A program made the translations under genes and the position numbers. From Balneola sp. EhC07 (GTDB taxonomy: Bacteria > Bacteroidota > Rhodothermia > Balneolales > Balneolaceae): DNA of 64,000 nt. The stretch's first letter is position 1; each line of letters opens with the position of its first letter. Positions 35,004 through 45,438 of this stretch are shown one piece after another. Where the stretch lies: NCBI RefSeq assembly GCF_001650905.1, contig NZ_LXYG01000018.1, positions 1 through 64,000 on the forward strand, in the 5' to 3' direction. The notes beneath the pieces are model-generated. The model was not told the DNA's origin. It did not search any database and was given only the letters and a program-made list of their open reading frames with translations.

Positions 35004-35384
35004 TTAAGCGATGATTTCTTTGTATTGGTCTGCTGACAGAAGAGATTCCAGTTGGGAGGTATCTGACAGTTTTATTTTTACCATCCAGCCTTTTCCATAC
35101 GGATCTTCGTTAACGATCTCAGGATTATCTTCAAGCTCTTCATTAATTTCTGAAATTTCCCCATCTACAGGCGCATAGAGCTCAGAAACTGTTTTTACAG
35201 CTTCAACAGTACCGAAAGTGTCATCGGCAGAAAACTCAAATCCTTCTTCTTCCAACTCCACAAAAACGATATCTCCAAGTTCACCCTGAGCAAATTCTGT
35301 GATCCCAATAGTGGCTGTGCCGTCACCATTGTCTTTGATCCATTCATGTTCTCTAGTGTATTTTAAATCACTTGGTACGCTCAT
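35004..35384 (-). CDS. gcvH: Glycine cleavage system H protein
   Basis: 126 residues. The lipoyl domain has [33 protein letters not shown] and the lipoylation site [19 protein letters not shown], with the target Lys in VKT. It shuttles the aminomethyl group of glycine in the mitochondrial-type cleavage system. The start ATGA overlaps the accC stop by four bases. No gcvP or gcvT is in the window. It ends in the typical DQYKEIIA. A lipoate carrier inside a biotin-carboxylase operon is a plausible but uncommon grouping. Confidence 0.95.
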   Translation of the reverse strand: MSVPSDLKYTREHEWIKDNGDGTATIGITEFAQGELGDIVFVELEEEGFEFSADDTFGTVEAVKTVSELYAPVDGEISEINEELEDNPEIVNEDPYGKGWMVKIKLSDTSQLESLLSADQYKEIIA

Positions 35385-36736
35385 CTAACGGCCTCCGGGT
35401 TAAATTTGAAATTGTTTTCTAAATACTTAGTGGTGAATTTTCCAGCTAAGAAGTTGGGATCATCCATAAGTTGAATATGGTAAGGTATAGTCGTTTTAAT
35501 CCCTTCTATGATAAATTCCTGCAACGCACGTTTCATCTTATTGATAGCTAATTCTCTGGTTGGTGCATAAACAATTAGTTTAGCTATCATTGAATCGTAG
35601 TGAGGCGGGATGCGATATCCTGAATAAGCATGAGTATCCAGTCTCACACCATGTCCACCCGGTGGGTGAAATACCGTAATTTCTCCTGCAGAAGGACGGA
35701 AGTTAAATTCAGGATCTTCAGCGTTAATTCTACACTCTATGGAATGGCCTCGCATTTCGATCTCACGCTCTTCGATCTTCATACCGGCAGCAACACGTAT
35801 TTGCTGTTCAATAAGATCATATCCTGTTACTTCCTCAGTTACAGGATGTTCAACCTGAATACGAGTGTTCATTTCCATGAAATAGAAATTCTCATCGTCA
35901 TCTACTAAATATTCAACAGTACCAGCGCCTTCATAATCAACTGCTTTCGCAGCGTTTATAGAAGCTTCACCCATTCTTTTTCTTAAATCCGGGGTCATAA
36001 GTGGGGAAGGAGATTCTTCCAATACTTTTTGATGTCGTCGCTGAAGAGAGCAATCTCTTTCACCTAAGTGAATAACATTACCATGCTGATCAGCCATGAT
36101 CTGAATCTCAACATGATGTGGGTTTTGAACGAAACGTTCAATATATACTTCCGGGTTACTGAAGATAGTGCCGGCTTCATTTCGGCACATTTCGAAGTTT
36201 TTCTTTAACTCACTTTCTTTTTCAACAACACGCATTCCACGACCACCGCCACCAGCAGAAGCTTTGATAATAACCGGGAATCCAATGTCCTGGCACACTT
36301 TTACAGCTTCTTCATAAGTGTCAACTACACCATCACTACCAGGTACAACAGGTACCTTATTCTTGATCATAGTTGCTTTAGCTACAGCTTTATCTCCCAT
36401 TGAGTTAATAGCGTGAGGAGATGGACCTATAAACTTTAGATCATGCTCAGAGCAAATCTTAGAGAACTCAGCATTTTCAGCTAAAAATCCATAACCGGGA
36501 TGAATAGCCTCAGCATTGGTGATTTCTGCGGCAGCCAAAATACTCTGTATTTTTAAGTAGCTGTCTTTACCTGCAGGAGGTCCAATACATACAGCTTCGT
36601 CTGCAAATTTAACATGAAGGCTATCGGCATCAGCTGTTGAATAAACAGCTACTGTCTTAATACCCATTTCTTGACACGTTCGAATAACTCGAAGTGCGAT
36701 TTCGCCACGATTGGCTATTAATATCTTTTTAAACAT
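35381..36736 (-). CDS. accC: Acetyl-CoA carboxylase, biotin carboxylase subunit
   Basis: 451 residues, normal length. It starts with [20 protein letters not shown] and has the Gly-rich ATP-grasp loop [16 protein letters not shown], then [20 protein letters not shown] and [20 protein letters not shown]. It carboxylates biotin on AccB with ATP and bicarbonate for malonyl-CoA synthesis. It stands nine bases after accB and overlaps gcvH by four. All catalytic blocks are intact. Confidence 0.97.
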   Translation of the reverse strand: MFKKILIANRGEIALRVIRTCQEMGIKTVAVYSTADADSLHVKFADEAVCIGPPAGKDSYLKIQSILAAAEITNAEAIHPGYGFLAENAEFSKICSEHDLKFIGPSPHAINSMGDKAVAKATMIKNKVPVVPGSDGVVDTYEEAVKVCQDIGFPVIIKASAGGGGRGMRVVEKESELKKNFEMCRNEAGTIFSNPEVYIERFVQNPHHVEIQIMADQHGNVIHLGERDCSLQRRHQKVLEESPSPLMTPDLRKRMGEASINAAKAVDYEGAGTVEYLVDDDENFYFMEMNTRIQVEHPVTEEVTGYDLIEQQIRVAAGMKIEEREIEMRGHSIECRINAEDPEFNFRPSAGEITVFHPPGGHGVRLDTHAYSGYRIPPHYDSMIAKLIVYAPTRELAINKMKRALQEFIIEGIKTTIPYHIQLMDDPNFLAGKFTTKYLENNFKFNPEAVR

Positions 36737-36745
36737 GCTGACTAA

Positions 36746-37228
36746 TTAGTCTTTGCTGATTATGAAAAGAGGTTGATCAAACTCGACAGCCTGACCATCG
36801 TCGATCAGAATATCCTGAACAGTTCCACTAAATTCGGCTTCAATTTCATTCATGATCTTCATTGCTTCTACAATACAAAGAGTATCACCTTTAGATATCT
36901 TTGATCCTACTTTTACAAAAGGATCGGAATCAGGTGAAGCTGCTTTATAAAAAGTACCAACGATTGGAGATTTAACAGTTTCTCCTTTTGCTGATGAACC
37001 GCCAGAGGATTCTGAAGAAGCACCACCATCTGCTGAAGCCGGTGCCTGTGGTTGTGCAGGAGCTGCAGGCTGAGCCGGAGCAGCTTGCATTGGTTGTGAG
37101 TATGTAATCTGCTCAACAGTCCCTGTTTTCTTTACTTTAATTTTAAAATCGCCTTCTTCGATAGCTACCTCGTCTACATCGCTATCAGAAATTAGATTTA
37201 GAATATTTTTTATCAGTTTTAAGTCCAT
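36746..37228 (-). CDS. accB: Acetyl-CoA carboxylase biotin carboxyl carrier protein
   Basis: 160 residues. An N-terminal helical segment ([20 protein letters not shown]) is followed by a Pro/Ala/Gln-rich linker (about 45-75) and the biotinyl domain [19 protein letters not shown], with the biotin site [15 protein letters not shown]. It carries CO2 between AccC and the transferase. It lies six bases after efp and nine before accC, an arrangement found in many bacteria. Normal length and intact site. Confidence 0.97.
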   Translation of the reverse strand: MDLKLIKNILNLISDSDVDEVAIEEGDFKIKVKKTGTVEQITYSQPMQAAPAQPAAPAQPQAPASADGGASSESSGGSSAKGETVKSPIVGTFYKAASPDSDPFVKVGSKISKGDTLCIVEAMKIMNEIEAEFSGTVQDILIDDGQAVEFDQPLFIISKD

Positions 37229-37234
37229 GGTAAG

Positions 37235-37804
37235 TTATTTAGCTCGTTCCAGATAAGTTCCTGTTCTTGTATCTACTTTAATTTCTTCACCTTCATTAAT
37301 AAAAAGAGGCACGTTTACAACAGCTCCGGATTCTAAAGTTGCCGGTTTGCTTCCTCCTTGTGCAGTATCACCTTTAACTCCGGGATCTGTTTGGCTTACG
37401 GTAAGCACTAAATGATCCGGTGGTTCTGCGTATAAAACTTGTTCGTCGTCTGCATTAAATAATACATTGCAGACCTGTCCCTCAATTAAAAAATCTTTTC
37501 TTTCAACCTGATTGGCATTAACGGGAATCTGTTCATAAGTATCACTATTCATAAAGTAGAAAAGGGGACCATCCTGATATAAAAATTGGTAGTCTCTGTT
37601 TTCTACACGAACAGCCTCAGTATTTTCTCCTGAGCGCCATGTTTTATCAATGTTTTTACCGTTTACAATACCTCTGAGCTTTGTTCTTACAAAAGCAGGG
37701 CCTTTTCCGGGCTTTACATGTTGAAATTCAGTAATTGAATACAATTCACCATCCATATTCAGAACTAACCCATTTCTGAAGTCGGAAGTAGAAATTTTAG
37801 CCAT
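37235..37804 (-). CDS. efp: Translation elongation factor P
   Basis: 189 residues with three barrel domains: STSDFRNGLVLNMDGELYSI, then the tip loop HVKPGKGPAFVRTKLR, where the Lys in PGKGPAF is the residue that stimulates proline peptide bonds, then YMNSDTYEQIPVNANQV and the C-terminal VNVPLFINEGEEIKVDTRTG. Its ribosome site GGAG stands upstream of the ATG, and a promoter (37832-37862) precedes it, so it heads the efp-accB-accC-gcvH-guaA run. Confidence 0.97.
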   Translation of the reverse strand: MAKISTSDFRNGLVLNMDGELYSITEFQHVKPGKGPAFVRTKLRGIVNGKNIDKTWRSGENTEAVRVENRDYQFLYQDGPLFYFMNSDTYEQIPVNANQVERKDFLIEGQVCNVLFNADDEQVLYAEPPDHLVLTVSQTDPGVKGDTAQGGSKPATLESGAVVNVPLFINEGEEIKVDTRTGTYLERAK

Positions 37805-37831
37805 TAAAAATATCTCCGTTAATTAGTTGCC

Positions 37832-37862
37832 CAAAAATACTACAAGCCTATTTGGATAACAA
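37832..37862 (-). promoter_or_regulatory. Candidate promoter of the efp operon
   Basis: On the minus strand TTG (37862-37860) and TATTTTTG (37839-37832) are separated by 20 bases and match the Bacteroidota TTG/TAnnTTTG consensus. The -7 box lies 27 bases ahead of the efp ATG. Confidence 0.55.
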
Positions 37863-37885
37863 CCAAAATATGAATTTGTAAGCAA

Positions 37886-39292
37886 TCAGTTTATAATTGA
37901 GATTCCGAAAAAATTACTAAGCACAACCAGCACAAATAAAATTGCAAGTAAAGCAGGACATAATATTGTAATAGCAAAATTTAGGAATGTTTTTACTTTG
38001 GAAGTTTGAAAACCTACATAACCATAGGATAATTCTTCATAAAGACTTTCTTTTTTCCAAACAAAAGCAGTAAAACTAACAATCAGAAGGCCTCCAAGTA
38101 AAAGAAAAGTATCTGCAAGGTGACCCAAAAATGTCATAACATCAGTAGGAGCATCTGCACCAACATATGTAATAAACTGAGTAAAGAATGCACTGTAACC
38201 ATTACCTACTAATGATGGAATACCTAAAATAAAGATTACAGCGGCTGAAATTATAACAGCTGCTTTTCTCGATTTTTTATGTTCATCTACTATATAGGAG
38301 ACAGGTACCTCCAACAAGGAAACAGTTGATGTTAAAGCGGCAAAGGAAAGTAATAAAAAGAAACCTCCACCTACAATTGCACCTAATGTGCCACCTAAAG
38401 ATTCAAAAACTCCGGGAAGTACTGTAAAAATCAAACCAGCTCCTCCTTGTACATCTGTCATATCACCACCTGTGCTATACGCAACAATAGGGAACAGCAT
38501 AAGTCCTGCAATAAATGCTATTCCAACGTCGAATAGAGTGATCAGAGCTGCTGACGATACAATATTTTCTTTTTTAGAAAGATAGCTACCATAGGTTATT
38601 AAGGCTCCCATACCTAAAGAAAGAGAAAAGAAAGCCTGACGTAGTGCTCCGCCTATTGTTTGAAGATTAAGCTCAGAGAACTCAGGAATTAAATAATATT
38701 TTAATCCTACCCCGGAATAAGGAAGAGTAAACGCGTATATCAGAAGTCCTACAATCATGATTATTAAAGTAGGCATGAGAATTTTGGCAGCTTTTTCAAT
38801 TCCAGCACTAATACCTCTGGAAACTATTATCGCTGTTGTAGTTAAAAATAGGATTGCATAACCACCTATTTTGATTATGTCGACTGTAAACTCACTAAAT
38901 TGAGATCCTATCTGAAAATTACCCGTTACCATTTCGACGAAGAATCCAAAAGCCCAACCTGCTACCACATTATAAAAGGACAATATTATTATTCCCGAAA
39001 GAATGCCTAGTTTTCCAATAAAATTCCAAGATGAAAATCCTAAACTATCAAATGCCCCAACTGCATTTTTTTGCGTTTTTCTACCAATTGCAATTTCAGT
39101 AATCAGTACTGGAAAGCATAAAATAAAGCAGAAAATAAGATATACGAGGACAAATGCAGCTCCACCTCCAGCTTCCACTTCAAAAGGGAACTTCCAAATG
39201 TTACCTAAACCTACAGCAGAACCGGCTGCCGCTAAAATAAATCCAAGTTTTGAATTCCATGCACCACGTTCGCTTGTTGATGTACCTGCCAA
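37886..39292 (-). CDS. Sodium-dependent neurotransmitter-symporter-family transporter
   Basis: 468 residues and about eleven to twelve membrane helices. The family start is clear: RGAWNSKLGFILAAAGSAVG followed by LGNIWKFPF, the unwound TM1 that binds substrate and sodium. TM6 and TM8 are represented by AFFSLSLGMGALITYGSYL and FAALTSTVSLLEVPVSY. Such proteins import amino acids or similar solutes with sodium. The start is a TTG; AGGAGG lies about nine bases upstream and no in-frame ATG fits. The substrate is not predictable. It is alone, 81 bases before efp. Confidence 0.92.
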   Translation of the reverse strand: MAGTSTSERGAWNSKLGFILAAAGSAVGLGNIWKFPFEVEAGGGAAFVLVYLIFCFILCFPVLITEIAIGRKTQKNAVGAFDSLGFSSWNFIGKLGILSGIIILSFYNVVAGWAFGFFVEMVTGNFQIGSQFSEFTVDIIKIGGYAILFLTTTAIIVSRGISAGIEKAAKILMPTLIIMIVGLLIYAFTLPYSGVGLKYYLIPEFSELNLQTIGGALRQAFFSLSLGMGALITYGSYLSKKENIVSSAALITLFDVGIAFIAGLMLFPIVAYSTGGDMTDVQGGAGLIFTVLPGVFESLGGTLGAIVGGGFFLLLSFAALTSTVSLLEVPVSYIVDEHKKSRKAAVIISAAVIFILGIPSLVGNGYSAFFTQFITYVGADAPTDVMTFLGHLADTFLLLGGLLIVSFTAFVWKKESLYEELSYGYVGFQTSKVKTFLNFAITILCPALLAILFVLVVLSNFFGISIIN

Positions 39293-39340
39293 AAGATGTC
39301 CTCCTTTAAGAGTTGATTAAAGCACTAAAATATTTCTTGA

Positions 39341-41338
39341 TCACATTATTCGCAACCTTCTTAATATAACACCGGAAGAAGGTGCTAGAGTATAAGAATT
39401 TTCAATAGTTATTTTAGCTTTATTTAGTTTGATTGAATTTTTATCTGCTATGAGCTCCCAATTCCCTGGTAGCAAGTCAATTGAATGTTCTTTTTTCGGA
39501 TTTCCATTCAACGAAATGAAATACTCATATGGGTCCAGCTCTTCATTCGCTTGTATCGAAAAAGTGACATGAAGAGGGTCTTTATAAACTTTAAAATTAA
39601 TATCTGAGGGTGAAGCTTTTCTGAGAGCAGGGGAGCTTAAACGAAGTTCAATGAGATCTTTATAATACTCAAACAAACCTTTATTGATCTCTATTTCATT
39701 GAAATTCAGCCAGTTAGTTTCGTTGTCTTTGTTGTAACTGTCATGATCGAGCATTCGATTTCTTTTATCAAGATCTAAGGGATCGAATATCAGTTTTGAT
39801 CGACCCCATTCCTGCCCCGCGTGCATCATGGTTACACCTTGGCTCACAAAAAGAGTGAGCGCTGCAAGTTTGGCCGTAGCTAGTTCTTCCTGAGACAGAT
39901 GTGTAAGTGCTCTTTTGTTTTCAAACTTCTGTTCATTTTTAGAATGATCCAAGGATATCCGGATGAAATCTCCAAGAGTGTACCCATCATGACTTTCAAT
40001 ATAATTGAGCGAATGAGCAGAGGTATTAAAAAGTCCTTTTTCATCTTCTTTAAGCGTTCCGCGGATAAAATTTTCTAAAGCGAATCGTGAAGTTTCATGA
40101 TTCCATCCACCAAAAATAAAACCTTTATCAGAAATAGGGTGAGAGCCTTTGATTCCATTTCTGATCTTGTCATTCCAGGAGATCCAGCCGTGATCGGAGA
40201 ATCCCGAAGGTTTATATTCACCACCCCAGGGTTCAGCGATCAAAATTACATCAGGATTGATCTTTTGTGCTTCTTGCTTGATCATGTCAATGGTTTCCCA
40301 ATCTATTATTCCTGCCAGATCAAATCTGAACCCATCAATATGATACTCTTTGATCCAATGAAGAACAGATTCAACGATCAGCTTCCTGGAATGCTCAGAT
40401 GTGGTATCAATATCATTTCCTGTCCAGCTGTTGTTGATGAAATTCTCTTTTTCATCAAGTTTGAAATAATGCTCTTTAGCCAGGATTTTGAGCGGATTTT
40501 GATCATAATGAGAAGCATGATTGTAAACCACATCCATTATAACAGCGATCTCATTTTTATGAAGTTCACGAATTAAGCTTTTTAGCTCTGAAATTGTATT
40601 CTCAGATTTCCCGATTACTTCATTTTCATTGAGGTTGGCATCGGAAGCGTACATGGTTTCAGGAGCATGAAAGAATGAGGTCATATAGCCCCAGTAATTT
40701 CTCGCGTATGGATTCCAGGTATTCTTTATTCCTTCTTTAGTTTGCTCGTTAAACGGAGGCTCGAAATAAGCAAACTTTTGCAAGGGCAGGAATTCAACTG
40801 CATTTACGTTAAGGCGCTTTAGATGTGCAATACCACCGACTTCAGCTTCTCTGAAATCATTGTAGATTCCCTGAACAAATGTTCTTGCTGAGGAGTGAGC
40901 AACCATGTCTTTGATGTGAGTCTCATAAATAATGAGATCTCTTGGGTCTTCAACTTTAACAAAGCGATCATCCTGCCAATCAAATTCATTTGATCGAAAG
41001 ATCTTTGTTTTCGGAAACTGAAGGTGATGATTTGTAGTAGTTACAAATGTACTCCATGGATCAGCTGCATGTTGGGTCTCACCATTTCCGGATACCCGGT
41101 AACAGTACCATTTATAAGTCAGGTCTTCGGAAACAAGGGCGTTCCAGATTCCACTTTCATCTTTAGTGCAGGGATAAACAGAGCCTTCTTCATCTGAATA
41201 GTTATCATAAACTATTATTTCAATAGAATCAGATAAAGGGGAGAAGACTCTGAAGACCACACCTTTCTCAGTAATGGTATATCCCATTTTATAGATGTCA
41301 AAATCAACAGAAGTGACAGTTTGGGAATTCAAGCTCAA
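39341..41338 (-). CDS. GH13 debranching enzyme, type I pullulanase-like
   Basis: 665 residues. An N-terminal CBM48-like domain (about 15-130: GVVFRVFSPLSDSIEIIVYD) leads to the GH13 barrel. The four catalytic regions are present: MDVVYNHA, GFRFDLAG with the nucleophile Asp, LIAEPWGG with the acid Glu, and YIESHDGYTLGDF. The ARNYWGYMTSFF loop takes the place of pullulanase YNWGYDP. It would cut alpha-1,6 branches of glycogen or pullulan. No signal peptide, so it acts inside. The TTG start overlaps the metG stop (TTGA); AGGAAG lies nine bases before it. A later ATG at 41287 is possible. Confidence 0.88.
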   Translation of the reverse strand: MSLNSQTVTSVDFDIYKMGYTITEKGVVFRVFSPLSDSIEIIVYDNYSDEEGSVYPCTKDESGIWNALVSEDLTYKWYCYRVSGNGETQHAADPWSTFVTTTNHHLQFPKTKIFRSNEFDWQDDRFVKVEDPRDLIIYETHIKDMVAHSSARTFVQGIYNDFREAEVGGIAHLKRLNVNAVEFLPLQKFAYFEPPFNEQTKEGIKNTWNPYARNYWGYMTSFFHAPETMYASDANLNENEVIGKSENTISELKSLIRELHKNEIAVIMDVVYNHASHYDQNPLKILAKEHYFKLDEKENFINNSWTGNDIDTTSEHSRKLIVESVLHWIKEYHIDGFRFDLAGIIDWETIDMIKQEAQKINPDVILIAEPWGGEYKPSGFSDHGWISWNDKIRNGIKGSHPISDKGFIFGGWNHETSRFALENFIRGTLKEDEKGLFNTSAHSLNYIESHDGYTLGDFIRISLDHSKNEQKFENKRALTHLSQEELATAKLAALTLFVSQGVTMMHAGQEWGRSKLIFDPLDLDKRNRMLDHDSYNKDNETNWLNFNEIEINKGLFEYYKDLIELRLSSPALRKASPSDINFKVYKDPLHVTFSIQANEELDPYEYFISLNGNPKKEHSIDLLPGNWELIADKNSIKLNKAKITIENSYTLAPSSGVILRRLRIM

Positions 41339-43368
41339 GTTATTGTGCTTCCTGATTCAGCTTCAGTGTCCACAAATTTAAGATTGCCTTCGGTGTCTTC
41401 AGCCATCAGGATCATTCCGGCACTTTCAACACCCATAAGTTTTTTGGGAGCCAGATTTGCAACCACACTAACTTTTTGACCAACGATCTTATCCATATCA
41501 ACGTGTTTGGCGATACCTGAAACTATAGTTCGTATCTCGATGCCGATATCGACTTTGAGTTTTAAAAGTTTGTCTGATTTTTCAATTTTCTCTGCTTCTA
41601 AGATCTCACCGGCACGAATGTCCAGTTTCATGAAGTCTTCAAAGCCAATATTTTCTTTCAATGGTGTAAATTTTGAGGTTGGATCATTAGCAGCAGCTCT
41701 TTCTTCTAATTTGGCTATCTGCGTTTCAATTTCTTCATCTTCTACTTTAGTAAAAAGCACTTCTCCGGGATCTATCGAGTTTCCAACTTCCAACATAGAA
41801 TCAGAAATACTGTCCCAGGAAACCTTTCCGGAATAAGAAAGCTGATTTCTTAGTTTTTTCATGGAATCAGGGAGAATAGGTTCCATCAATACAGAAAGCG
41901 CAGCACATATTTGCAAACTTACATGTAAGGAGTTTGCACAAGCCTGAGGGTCGCTGTTTCTGGTTTTCCAAGGCTCAGTTTCAGTAAAGTATTTATTTCC
42001 GGCTCTGGCCAGATTCATCATTTCAGAAATGGCTTCCTTAAACTTAAATGTTTCAATAGCTTGGGTTACTTTTTCTTTCTGGGTTTCGATGGATTTCAAT
42101 GCATCCAGATCGATTTGTTGCGGATCAACTAGTTTAGGGACCTCTCCATTAGCAAATTTCTGTGTGAAGGAGAGTGCTCTGAATACGAAATTGCCCAAAA
42201 CAGCTGCAAGTTCATTATTGACTCTGGCTTGAAAATCTTTCCATGAAAAATCAGAGTCTTTACTTTCAGGAAGGGTAGTTCCCAATGCATAACGAAGCAG
42301 GTCAGGAGAAAAATCTTCTAAATATTCATGAAGCCAAACCGCCCATCCGCGGGAAGTAGAAAGCTTTTTGCCTTCCAGGTTCAAAAACTCGTTCGCAGGA
42401 ACGTTTTCAGGCATAACATAACCACCGTGCTCCATCAGGATGGTCGGAAACATGATGCAATGAAAAACGATGTTGTCCTTACCTATAAAATGATAAAGTT
42501 CGGAATTCTCATCCTGCCAGTAATCCTTCCAGGCTTCGGGAGTTCCTTTTTGTTCAGCCCACTCTTTAGTTGCTGAGATGTAACCGATAGGAGCATCGAA
42601 CCAAACGTAGAGAACTTTACCTTTTGCGTTTTCTAACGGAACAGGAACTCCCCAACTTAAGTCTCTTGTGGCAGCTCTGTCTGCAAGCCCGTCATTGAGC
42701 CAGCTCTTAACCTGACCCATTACATTAGGTTTCCAGTTTTTTCTGGTATCCAGCCATTTTTCCAGTTTTTCCTGAGTGTCTCCAAGCGGCATATACCAGT
42801 GCTCGGTTTCTTTTAATTCAGGCTTTTCTCCTGAAAGTGCCGAAACCGGATCGATCAGTTCAGTGGGAGATAGGGATGTTCCACATTTTTCACATTGATC
42901 ACCATAAGCTTCTGTGTAACTGCAATTTGGACAAGTTCCCTTAACATAGCGGTCAGGTAAAAACATATCGGCTTTGGAATCATATAACTGCTTTTCCGTC
43001 TTCTTTTTGAAGTAACCTTTGTTATTCAGGTTTGTGAAGAATTCCTGAGCTGTTTCATGATGAGTTTTAGAACTCGTTCTTCCGTAATAATCGAAAGAAA
43101 TTCCGAATTCCTCGAACACATTCTTATTCATTTCATGAAACCGATCCACTATGTCCTGAGGTTTCACACCTTCTTTTTCAGCAGCAATAGTGATGGGGAC
43201 TCCGTGTTCATCTGAGCCACAAATAAAAACGATATCATCGCCTTTTAGCCTTTTATAACGGGTATAGAAATCGGGAGTTAAATAAGCCCCGGCTAAATGA
43301 CCTAAATGTAATGGTCCGTTAGCATAGGGAAGAGCTGCAGTAACAAGAATTCGTTTATTGTCTGACAT
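41335..43368 (-). CDS. metG: Methionyl-tRNA synthetase with C-terminal tRNA-binding domain
   Basis: 677 residues. The class I HIGH box is PYANGPLHLGHLAGAYL, the KMSKS box is KKLSTSRGW, and a zinc knuckle CPNC...CEKCG is inserted after residue ~140. The last 110 residues are the dimerising tRNA-binding domain (KLDIRAGEILEAEKIEKSDK, LAPKKLMGVESAGMILMAE). It charges initiator and elongator tRNAs with methionine. All motifs are intact and the length is normal. It overlaps the pullulanase-like gene by four bases. Confidence 0.97.
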   Translation of the reverse strand: MSDNKRILVTAALPYANGPLHLGHLAGAYLTPDFYTRYKRLKGDDIVFICGSDEHGVPITIAAEKEGVKPQDIVDRFHEMNKNVFEEFGISFDYYGRTSSKTHHETAQEFFTNLNNKGYFKKKTEKQLYDSKADMFLPDRYVKGTCPNCSYTEAYGDQCEKCGTSLSPTELIDPVSALSGEKPELKETEHWYMPLGDTQEKLEKWLDTRKNWKPNVMGQVKSWLNDGLADRAATRDLSWGVPVPLENAKGKVLYVWFDAPIGYISATKEWAEQKGTPEAWKDYWQDENSELYHFIGKDNIVFHCIMFPTILMEHGGYVMPENVPANEFLNLEGKKLSTSRGWAVWLHEYLEDFSPDLLRYALGTTLPESKDSDFSWKDFQARVNNELAAVLGNFVFRALSFTQKFANGEVPKLVDPQQIDLDALKSIETQKEKVTQAIETFKFKEAISEMMNLARAGNKYFTETEPWKTRNSDPQACANSLHVSLQICAALSVLMEPILPDSMKKLRNQLSYSGKVSWDSISDSMLEVGNSIDPGEVLFTKVEDEEIETQIAKLEERAAANDPTSKFTPLKENIGFEDFMKLDIRAGEILEAEKIEKSDKLLKLKVDIGIEIRTIVSGIAKHVDMDKIVGQKVSVVANLAPKKLMGVESAGMILMAEDTEGNLKFVDTEAESGSTIT

Positions 43369-43466
43369 TAAAGTGATTAAATAGAAGATTATTTTATGCG
43401 AAGATAAAAATGAATGAGGGAATTATGAATTAATAATCAAATAATCCCTTACTGAAGAACTAATTT

Positions 43467-44126
43467 TTAAATCCTCAAAGTGTAGCTTAAATAAAAATCG
43501 AAACCGGATCCGTTTAAGGATTCGAAAATAGGTACTCCTGATTCGTAGTTATATTCAACATTATAATATTTAATACCGGCTGTTAAAAAACCTCTTTCGT
43601 AGTGCTCTTCATACTCAAAAAGCAGATGTAGTCCACTGGTATCCTCATACTTTGTGTTTGTTGAAAACCCCGCAATTTCATCTGCATCAATATTCATCTT
43701 TCCATTAAGATAGAAACCATACCCGCCACCAATATTTAAATTTCTATTGGTGATCAATTCGATTGGGAATTTTATCTCCGGCGTGATCACAAGTCTTTTG
43801 AAGGAAGAGCTGGCATTTTCCAATGGCGGTCGAAGTTCACTGGCTTGATAATAAAAAGTAGATCCGAATTTGATGTTTTTTTCAGTTATATAATACAAGC
43901 CTGTTCCTATGAAAAACCCTCCACCGGCACTAAGAGTAGATTCATCTCCATCTTCTGTTTCAAAGATTTCTTTATTCTCTACTCCCAAACCAAACCCTGC
44001 TGTAAGGGTAGCTCCAAAACCTGATTTAACATAATTCGGTATAGTTACTAAAGTAGAATCTGTTTGGGCTATTGAACCGGTTGAAAGGAGGAGAATAGAA
44101 ATAAATAGAAGCAGGAGTGTTTTCAT
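43467..44126 (-). CDS. Outer-membrane beta-barrel protein, function unknown
   Basis: 219 residues with a signal peptide (1-20, ending SIAQ). The mature chain alternates as transmembrane strands: SGFGATLTAGFGLGVE, GTGLYYITEKNIKFGSTFYY, LNIGGGYGFYLNGKM, and ends FDFYLSYTLRI. It is a small barrel of the porin-like or OmpA-like class with no catalytic motif. It stands alone between metG and the next secreted protein. No function can be given. Confidence 0.7.
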   Translation of the reverse strand: MKTLLLLFISILLLSTGSIAQTDSTLVTIPNYVKSGFGATLTAGFGLGVENKEIFETEDGDESTLSAGGGFFIGTGLYYITEKNIKFGSTFYYQASELRPPLENASSSFKRLVITPEIKFPIELITNRNLNIGGGYGFYLNGKMNIDADEIAGFSTNTKYEDTSGLHLLFEYEEHYERGFLTAGIKYYNVEYNYESGVPIFESLNGSGFDFYLSYTLRI

Positions 44127-44227
44127 TGGTCGGTTTTAGAATGTTAAGCCGACAATGATACAATAACTTGCTTCACTAAAGCAATAGATCATTTAGCTTT
44201 ACTTGATTGGTAAACAACTAAAAGAGC

Positions 44228-44854
44228 TTAATTTGGGTCTTGACAGGTACATTCGTTTTGAGAAGCATAATATTTGTTTATTTGTTCTTCGTTAAATTTT
44301 TCGAATGATGCTTTAAATGCATCATTGGATATAGAACAAATAGGTTTAAGAGGATCTTCTTTATATATATTTATTGAATAAGCTTCTTCAAATTCTATAA
44401 CATTACCATTTACAATAGTGCTGGCATTATATAAGCTTTTTATATCACTAGTTTGTTGATTTGCCTTTTCTATAACTTTGCAAAAATCTGAAGTGACAAT
44501 ACTAACATTAGTTTCAGGTTTTGCCCGGTAGTTTTCGCATATATATCGATCTGTTTTTTCTACATGATTACAGCCAATGAATAATATCAAGGTATTTTCA
44601 ATGTATTCTTTATGTTGGTAGGTTTGATAGTTGCTTTTGTTTAACAAGCTGGGGTCAAAGTAAGCATCACTTTCGTGGTATTTATAAGATTTGAATGTGT
44701 AGGAGATACTATACTTGTTCCCATCTTGGGAATTGTCCGGCTTAACTAAAGTATGTACCGATTTTTTAACAGGTCCCTGACCTTGTCCATGTAATAACGC
44801 CGGCATTGCTAAAGACAGATAAAATAATATAAAAAGTAGTATGAGGTTTTTCAT
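44228..44854 (-). CDS. Secreted protein, function unknown
   Basis: 208 residues. A signal peptide (1-23, ending LLHG) leads to a polar chain with six cysteines in the mature part (for example IGCNHVEKTDRYICE and NECTCQDPN), likely forming disulfides. No domain is recognised. The stop lies about 100 bases past a short gap after the barrel gene. It may be a lipoprotein-like or surface factor, but no evidence supports that. Confidence 0.6.
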   Translation of the reverse strand: MKNLILLFILFYLSLAMPALLHGQGQGPVKKSVHTLVKPDNSQDGNKYSISYTFKSYKYHESDAYFDPSLLNKSNYQTYQHKEYIENTLILFIGCNHVEKTDRYICENYRAKPETNVSIVTSDFCKVIEKANQQTSDIKSLYNASTIVNGNVIEFEEAYSINIYKEDPLKPICSISNDAFKASFEKFNEEQINKYYASQNECTCQDPN

Positions 44855-44919
44855 CTAAAATGCTTTAAGTGCAAGACATTCAAAAGATTATAGGTTTAAA
44901 AATACATTAATCTGATTAA

Positions 44920-45438
44920 TTAAAAAAAACCGGGATTCAGTATTCCAAAACGGTGCTCATCCAGATACACTTCATTCTTTATAAATCCTTTTTGTGAAAC
45001 ACCTTCTGATTTAAAACCTGAATTGATCAACACCTTCATTGATCCGGGGTTTCCTTCCATTACCGTGGCGTAGATACGGGCTAGTTTTAATTCTTCAAAA
45101 CCGTATTTAACGATTTTTTGAATTGCTTTGGTAGCAAATCCATTTCCCCAATATGGTTCCCCGATCCAGTAACCAAGTTCTGCAGAATGTCTGTATATAT
45201 CTTCCTGAGGCTTTAAAGAAATATTTCCAACAAGTTTATTCTGTGATTCAATGGCAAAAGTCAGGATCGGTTTCTGATGCGCTTTGGCATGGATGTATTC
45301 TTCTGCATCAGCTTCAGAAAAAGGATGAGGGAGGTAATCCCTTACTTGATCCCAGATCTTCTTGTTGTTTAACAATACAGCGAGTTCACGAATATCTGAA
45401 CTATCAAACGGGCGTATATTTACAATATCAGAATTCAT
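44920..45438 (-). CDS. GNAT acetyltransferase, RimJ/RimL-like
   Basis: 172 residues. The GNAT blocks are clear: NIRPFDSSDIRELAVLLNN, LTFAIESQNKLVGNISL, then SAELGYWIGEPYWGNGFATKAIQKIV, the acetyl-CoA loop, and VMEGNPGSMKVLINSGFKSEG. It transfers acetyl from acetyl-CoA, often to N-termini of ribosomal proteins or to small amines. The start ATG overlaps the amidase end by 11 bases. The substrate is unknown. It is cytoplasmic. Confidence 0.88.
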   Translation of the reverse strand: MNSDIVNIRPFDSSDIRELAVLLNNKKIWDQVRDYLPHPFSEADAEEYIHAKAHQKPILTFAIESQNKLVGNISLKPQEDIYRHSAELGYWIGEPYWGNGFATKAIQKIVKYGFEELKLARIYATVMEGNPGSMKVLINSGFKSEGVSQKGFIKNEVYLDEHRFGILNPGFF